A DNA stretch of 32,771 bases, from NCBI RefSeq assembly GCF_024206495.1, contig NZ_JAMBPQ010000059.1:1-32771 (forward strand), in the 5' to 3' direction. This stretch comes from Paraburkholderia sp. CNPSo 3272 (lineage in GTDB: Bacteria; Pseudomonadota; Gammaproteobacteria; Burkholderiales; Burkholderiaceae). Of the stretch, positions 31,685 to 32,771 are shown piece by piece. A program made the translations under genes and the position numbers. The notes under the pieces are model-generated. The model worked only from the letters and a program-made list of their open reading frames with translations, ran no database searches and had not been told where the DNA came from. The number at the start of each line of letters is the position of its first letter. Position 1 is the stretch's first letter.

Positions 31685-32239
31685 TGCTGGCGCGGAGGCT
31701 TGATGACCGATATGTCCTGCTTCACGCCAAACGATCACTTCCGGGCCGACACCACGATCGGGACCGCACGCGGCCGTCGCGGGCAAGGCAGCACCGCAGC
31801 ATCTCGGCCCCCGGACCACTGGCTCCGCGCAACCCTCCCCGCGCAAACAGGTTGCTAACGACTTGCAGATCGCCTCGCACGGCTCACGGTGAATGCCGGC
31901 ACCACCTTCTCCGGTGAGTTTCAACGACATCATGCAAGTTGCCGGCGCGCTGACCCGGCAGGTCTCTGATACGCCGAGCCAGACGCTCCACGGGCCCGCA
32001 TGACGTCAGCGATGGACTAGGCGGGCGGCCCTCTGGCGCGCCTAGCGACCGACCTCAAATGCGGCATCAAGTCAGGATGAGGGGATTACTGGAGGCCATG
32101 AATAGTGGCGCTCCAGTTGCTTGGCGGGTTCTTCCGTCACATGCTCCCTTTGACGGAATGTGTACCAGACAGTCAGGCCTCGTTTCAGCCTGTTCTCATT
32201 CAGGCGATACCTATCAGGCGCCGTAAGCGCAAGTCGCCA
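31685..32239. other. Degenerate stretch between vapC remnant and repeats
   Basis: No firm gene. A minus-strand frame ending at 32072 reads RLALTAPDRYRLNENRLKRG and then LTVWYTFRQREHVTEEPAKQ; it looks protein-like but has weak codon bias and no recognised family, and its upstream end runs into the repeats. It may be the remains of an insertion sequence. Confidence 0.35.
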
Positions 32240-32445
32240 AAGTGTCGGTACTACTGACACATCCCGACGTCGCCCGCGCCGTGGCGCTATCCGGGGTTCA
32301 GCGCGGCAGTAATACTGACACCTCGACAGCCGCTCGAGGCACAACGTGCAATGCGGGTCAGGCAGCAACGAAAGGCCGAAGTGTCGGTACTACTGACACA
32401 GCACGACGTCGCCCGAGCCGTAGCGCTATCTGCGGGTTCAGCGCG
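32240..32445. repeat. Two direct repeats of about 66 bp with palindromic core
   Basis: Copies at 32240-32305 and 32379-32445 are about 90% identical. Each starts with the dyad GTGTCGGTACTACTGACAC (GTGTC and GACAC arms) and continues through a region with ACGTCGCCCG, GCGCTATC and GTTCAGCGCG. Related half-sites occur between them (AGTAATACTGACAC) and after them (CGTATTGCCGACACG). Multiple spaced copies of a dyad suggest binding sites of a transposase or partition protein. One reading frame (VSVLLT..DVARAVALS) is open in both copies, with partly synonymous changes. Confidence 0.6.
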
Positions 32446-32524
32446 TCGAAAGGCACACGCTCTCCGAGCGCTGCCTGTAACTTCCCGTATTGCCGACACG
32501 TGTGACGGGCGCCCCCGCTTTGGG

Positions 32525-32771
32525 ATCGGCATAGGGGACAGCCAACTGGCTGCGCCCCTGCCACACCACCCGGCATGCGGGTCCGCACCGGGCGGTTCGG
32601 GGAGTTGAGGTTATGAGAGTCGTGGCACGCCCAGCCGATCGAAGTAGGCGAGGGTCAGCACGCTGTTCAGCAGCTGGCCGCTGTTACGCCACCAGCGATG
32701 GCTGTTCGCCGCCACTTGTTGCGCCACAGCGGGCAGTGCTCCCAGCGCACGCAGTTCCCGGTAGATGGTCG
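32525..32771 (-). mobile_element. 3' part of a group II intron (bacterial class C-like)
   Basis: On the minus strand the intron-encoded protein ends, then a domain V-like hairpin follows at about 32564-32598 (GAACCGCCCGGTGCGG and its partner GCATGCCGGGTGG), then a domain VI-like stem (GGCAGGGG and CCCCTAT), and the expected ...CCGAT end at 32525. This ordering is typical of bacterial group II introns. The 5' part lies outside the window, so the insertion site's upstream exon, usually a terminator hairpin for class C, cannot be seen. Confidence 0.82.
32611..32771 (-). CDS. ltrA: Group II intron reverse transcriptase/maturase, C-terminal end
   Basis: The last 52 residues are visible: TIYRELRALGALPAVAQQVA, ANSHRWWRNSGQLLNSVLTL and AYFDRLGVPRLS, then TAA at 32611. 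The HRWW, the N-S-x-L-N pattern and the YFDRLGVPRLS ending are hallmarks of maturases from class C introns. The protein helps the intron RNA splice and reverse-copies it into new sites. It enters from the right edge, so its catalytic domain is not seen. Confidence 0.88.
   Translation of the reverse strand, partial: TIYRELRALGALPAVAQQVAANSHRWWRNSGQLLNSVLTLAYFDRLGVPRLS

Noticed and set aside
32240..32445. Reading the two 66-bp repeats as a CRISPR or iteron array
   Set aside because: Only two copies, too long a period and copy differences do not fit CRISPR; no replication gene is near to support iterons.
1..32771. tRNA, rRNA and CRISPR arrays
   Set aside because: No cloverleaf with a plausible anticodon arm, no rRNA stretch and no regularly spaced identical short repeats were found by reading.

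Overview
The window is about 32.8 kb of high-GC DNA with codon use and gene families typical of Burkholderia sensu lato (Burkholderia, Paraburkholderia, Caballeronia). It looks like part of a conjugative plasmid or integrative conjugative element. No replication initiator, integrase, tRNA, rRNA or CRISPR array is visible. The genus is inferred from gene style and the IncW/X-T4SS-like transfer set; nothing here proves it.

Layout. (1) 1-2600 is an accessory edge. It holds the tail of a small unknown gene, a RES/Xre-type toxin-antitoxin pair with a perfect palindromic operator, and a brnT-brnA pair. Two decayed 5' ends of an imuA-like SOS mutagenesis gene, each behind a near-consensus LexA box, bracket brnTA. 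(2) 2596-23809 is a single minus-strand run of about 24 tightly packed genes forming a complete VirB/VirD4 conjugation system. In transcription order: two small orfs, virB1, virB2, virB3, a 69-aa P-loop mini-orf, virB4, an unresolved gap, virB5, virB6, a low-GC eex-like small envelope protein gene, virB7, virB8, virB9, virB10, virB11, a 34-aa mini-orf, virD4, a large DUF5710/LPD7 protein gene, stbB, stbC, trbM, mobC and the relaxase gene. Many neighbours overlap by 1-11 bases, which implies translational coupling. (3) 23810-24510 is the likely control region, with inverted repeats, an AT-rich palindrome and small orfs. (4) 24510-30315 is cargo: an Xre-type regulator, an orphan pxpA (5-oxoprolinase subunit A), an orphan TRAP substrate-binding protein, and a two-gene signalling operon (GGDEF-EAL enzyme plus LuxR-type regulator). 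(5) 30316-32771 is a graveyard: a possible parA stub with nearby split parS-like half-sites, a vapBC pair destroyed by several frameshifts, a duplicated repeat with a palindromic core, and the 3' end of a group II intron entering from the right.

How it works together. VirB1-VirB11 and VirD4 would build and power the mating channel. The relaxase, MobC and the large LPD7 protein would process and lead the DNA. StbB and StbC would serve plasmid stability or positioning. The toxin-antitoxin pairs would favour retention. The cargo links a c-di-GMP enzyme to a LuxR-type sensor beside oxoproline/solute genes.

Oddities: both transfer ATPases VirD4 and VirB4 carry substitutions at normally conserved nucleotide-binding positions; two mini-orfs sit exactly between coupled transfer genes; and the left and right edges are rich in decayed partial genes, as expected at recombination-prone ends.
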